Of a stretch of 64,000 nt of DNA, positions 62,281 through 64,000 are shown piece by piece. Source of the stretch: an uncultured Pedobacter sp. (GTDB taxonomy: Bacteria > Bacteroidota > Bacteroidia > Sphingobacteriales > Sphingobacteriaceae). The first letter of the stretch is position 1. Every line of letters begins with the position of its first letter. Below the pieces are notes generated by a model. It ran no database searches, was not told the DNA's origin, and saw only the letters and a program-made list of their open reading frames with translations. The position numbers were made by a program, and so were the translations under genes. Where the stretch lies: contig NZ_CAMLIG010000018.1 of NCBI RefSeq assembly GCF_946480185.1, forward strand, positions 20,748-84,747, in the 5' to 3' direction.

Positions 62281-62997
62281 ATGAAAAAGCCAGTATTTTT
62301 AACTGCAGAATGGCGTAAATTAATTATGGCCAATTATATTGTCCCGAAACAAATTTTAGAAAAATACCTTCCACCTCATACGCAGTTAGACGCCTTTAAT
62401 GGCAACCATTACGTCAGCTTAATTGGCTTTATGTTTCAAAACACTAAATTAAAGGGTTTTAAAATTCCGTTTCATGTCAATTTTGAGGAGATCAATCTTA
62501 GGTTTTATGTTAAGTATAAGGATGGCGAAGTTTGGAAACGAGGGGCTGTTTTTATTTCTGAAATAGTAAGTAAGCCAATGATTGCCTTGGTAGCAAATAC
62601 ACTTTTTTATGAAAATTATGAAGTTTTAAAAACAAAGCATAATTGGGAGAAAGATAATAATTCTGAAAAAATCAGCTATTACTGGAAAAAGAAAAACTGG
62701 TATGAGCTATCTGTTGTAGCAAATGATAAGGCCATCGAATTAATTCCAGGTAGTGAAGCTGAGTTTATAACTGAACATTATTTTGGTTACGTCAAATCTG
62801 GGGAAAACAAGTGTTTGGAGTACGATGTGGAGCATCCGAGATGGAAAATTTACCACGTAAATGAATTTGCCATCAATGTTGATTTTAAAGATTTGTATGG
62901 AGATAATTTCGCATTTTTAGATAGTCAGAAACCCAATTCCGTATTTTTAGTGGAAGGGTCGGATGTTTTAATTAGAGATTCTGTTTCCATTAAATAG
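62281..62997 (+). CDS. DUF2071 (YqjF-like) family protein
   Basis: 238 aa, soluble. Family features: FLTAEWRKLIMANYIVPKQILEKYLPPHTQLD at the start, YVSLIGFMFQNTKLKGFKIPFH, FEEINLRFYVKY, and SVFLVEGSDVLIRDSV at the end. The fold is an acetoacetate-decarboxylase-like beta barrel; no reaction is established for this family. It follows the kinase relic after 164 bp and stands alone on its strand; no operon partner is seen. Confidence 0.88.
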   Translation: MKKPVFLTAEWRKLIMANYIVPKQILEKYLPPHTQLDAFNGNHYVSLIGFMFQNTKLKGFKIPFHVNFEEINLRFYVKYKDGEVWKRGAVFISEIVSKPMIALVANTLFYENYEVLKTKHNWEKDNNSEKISYYWKKKNWYELSVVANDKAIELIPGSEAEFITEHYFGYVKSGENKCLEYDVEHPRWKIYHVNEFAINVDFKDLYGDNFAFLDSQKPNSVFLVEGSDVLIRDSVSIK

Positions 62998-63035
62998 AAA
63001 TAAGAGTACCCCAAGGTTGCAATCGCATCAAAATC

Positions 63036-63767
63036 TTATATCGCAATAAAATAATATTCAGTCCCATTTTCAAAGTAATTTATGAATTCATCTTTTTTAG
63101 TAGGTTCCTGCTTGTTCAAAAAATATTCTAGCGTGTAAATTTTGTATTTGAATTCAAGTGATAAAAACTCAAACATATCACTAGGCGTGGTTCCATAAAA
63201 ATCACTTGCTCCTTTTCCAAATTCAAATAAAATAATGGGTTTATGATTTTTCAACAGATGGATAGCACCTTTAAGTACCGCAAATTCGCCACCCTCAACA
63301 TCAATTTTTATGAGATCTATTTTCTGATTTTCAGGGACAACAGCATCCAATCTTTCTTTGGTAACGTTGATTTTTTCGATATCCGGGTTTTCGATGTCAT
63401 ATTTTCGGATTTTAATCCCACTGTAAGCGGGAGCATTTTTTACCAGATGAAAGGTAGTTTTTCCACTACTGTCAGACAGGGCGAAGGGATATAAAGTTGC
63501 TTTGTCGAAATATTTAATTTTTAAAGATTGAAATAAATAGGGGATAGGTTCAAAAGCATAATGTTTGCCATCGGGAGCATATTTTAATATCAAATCCAAA
63601 ATTTCACCTTTATGACAGCCCACATCAATACAATTGAAATTTCGGGTGAGTACTTTTTTCAGAATAACTCTGGTCAATCTATCATATCTGAGGTTTTGCG
63701 TAAAATCCAGATGAAAAAGTATTAAAAGTTCTTTAAGGATATTTTTAATCACAATAAAGGAAATCAA
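63036..63767 (-). CDS. FkbM family SAM-dependent methyltransferase
   Basis: 243 aa. SAM-binding start NFNCIDVGCHKGEILDLILKY (D-V-G-x-x-x-G motif), AFEPIPYLFQSLKIKY (E-P motif), LALSDSSGKTTF-like segment, and IDLIKIDVEGGEFAVLKGAIHLL with ILFEFGKGA, all typical of FkbM enzymes. These O-methylate sugars or secondary metabolites. Here no cluster is visible, so the substrate is unknown. It is oriented toward the DUF2071 gene and lies 49 bp downstream of the tRNA-Lys pair on the same strand. Confidence 0.9.
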   Translation of the reverse strand: MISFIVIKNILKELLILFHLDFTQNLRYDRLTRVILKKVLTRNFNCIDVGCHKGEILDLILKYAPDGKHYAFEPIPYLFQSLKIKYFDKATLYPFALSDSSGKTTFHLVKNAPAYSGIKIRKYDIENPDIEKINVTKERLDAVVPENQKIDLIKIDVEGGEFAVLKGAIHLLKNHKPIILFEFGKGASDFYGTTPSDMFEFLSLEFKYKIYTLEYFLNKQEPTKKDEFINYFENGTEYYFIAI

Positions 63768-63787
63768 GATTGGTCTTTAAACAAAGA

Positions 63788-63810
63788 AAACCATCCTTTC
63801 GGACGGTTTT
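63788..63810 (-). terminator. Terminator after the first tRNA-Lys
   Basis: On the - strand, CCGTCC-GAAA-GGATGG is followed by TTTTCTTTG. It lies just 3' of the tRNA at 63817-63889, between it and the FkbM gene. Confidence 0.7.
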
Positions 63811-63816
63811 CGAATG

Positions 63817-63889
63817 TGATCCCGCTGGGATTCGAACCCAGGACCACTACATTAAAAGTGTAATGCTCTACCAGCTGAGCTACGGAATC
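63817..63889 (-). tRNA. trnK: tRNA-Lys (anticodon UUU)
   Basis: 73 nt that fold as a standard cloverleaf on the - strand: acceptor GATTCCG / CGGGATC (one G-T pair), D-arm GCTC / GAGC, anticodon stem TTACA / TGTAG with loop CTTTTAA (anticodon TTT), T-arm CTGGG-TTCGAAT-CCCAG, discriminator A. The CCA end is not encoded; the next bases are CAT. Confidence 0.95.
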
Positions 63890-63911
63890 GGTTGTTAAGA
63901 AATTAGATAAA

Positions 63912-63936
63912 AAAAGCCTCAATCGCTGAGGCTTTG
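63912..63936 (-). terminator. Hairpin between the two tRNA-Lys genes
   Basis: On the - strand, AGCCTCA-GCGAT-TGAGGCT followed by TTTTTTATC. It lies between the tandem tRNA genes and could end the transcript of the upstream (right-hand) copy, so the two tRNAs may not be one unit. Confidence 0.75.
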
Positions 63937-63943
63937 TAAATAC

Positions 63944-64000
63944 TGGTGATCCCGCTGGGATTCGAACCCAGGACCACTACATTAAAAGTGTAATGCTCTA
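63944..64000 (-). tRNA. trnK: tRNA-Lys (anticodon UUU), partial, cut by window end
   Basis: The visible 57 bases, including an encoded CCA 3' end (63944-63946), are identical to the matching part of the tRNA at 63817-63889 (offset 130). The 5' 19 nt lie outside the window. Unlike the first copy, this one encodes CCA. Confidence 0.93.

Overview
The window is from a member of the Bacteroidota, most likely Sphingobacteriaceae (Pedobacter or a close relative). Support for this: a SusC/SusD pair, a hybrid two-component system regulator (HTCS) that fuses sensor, kinase, receiver and AraC domains, a T9SS-like C-terminal domain, signal peptides and lipoproteins throughout, AT-rich DNA, TAnnTTTG-type promoters and almost no Shine-Dalgarno sequences. 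The genus is an inference.

Region A (1-40,917) is one large polysaccharide utilization locus (PUL). It holds five blocks: (1) + strand: GH28 (cut by the window edge), GH26, a beta-propeller hydrolase, GH43-CBM32, GH5-like; (2) a lone - strand beta-helix lipoprotein; (3) + strand: GH2-like, DUF2264, GH88, sialate-O-acetylesterase-like, an alpha/beta esterase, a CE15-like glucuronoyl esterase, then the HTCS regulator; (4) - strand: two paralogous GH2 enzymes flanking a multi-modular CBM32/clan-A glycosidase, next to a T9SS-like secreted protein and a decayed PpiC-like gene; (5) + strand: a CE6-like esterase, a broken GH95-like gene, SusC and SusD. GH28, GH88, CE15 and several esterases together point to an acetylated, uronic-acid-rich plant polysaccharide. 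SusC/D would import the oligosaccharides and the HTCS would sense them. A box TTTAGCAGG recurs upstream of three PUL promoter regions and may be its operator.

Region B (40.9-44.9 kb) is an accessory island. It holds gene relics, TTCGAA-containing repeats, a tyrosine integrase, three small unknown genes, similar sequences at both ends and two candidate small RNAs.

Region C (45.0-53.0 kb) has an outer-membrane barrel-like protein and a - strand signalling operon: receiver-PAS-kinase, CHASE3-like/GAF-kinase with three receivers, receiver, CheR, CheB, receiver. No chemoreceptor or CheA/CheW lies nearby.

Region D (53.1-59.7 kb) is a fatty-acid beta-oxidation operon: MarR, FadN-like, FadA, FadE-like. 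It resembles fadNAE of Bacillus subtilis in gene order. A 30-bp palindrome overlaps the likely marR promoter, and a four-helix-bundle (S23/IVP) gene with flanking repeats sits between fadA and fadE.

Region E (59.8-64.0 kb) contains a small cytochrome-like lipoprotein, a TauE/SafE permease, the relic of a LytS-type kinase, a DUF2071 protein, a FkbM methyltransferase and two tandem tRNA-Lys(UUU) genes, the second cut by the window end.

All family assignments come from reading motifs in translated sequence. No searches were run.
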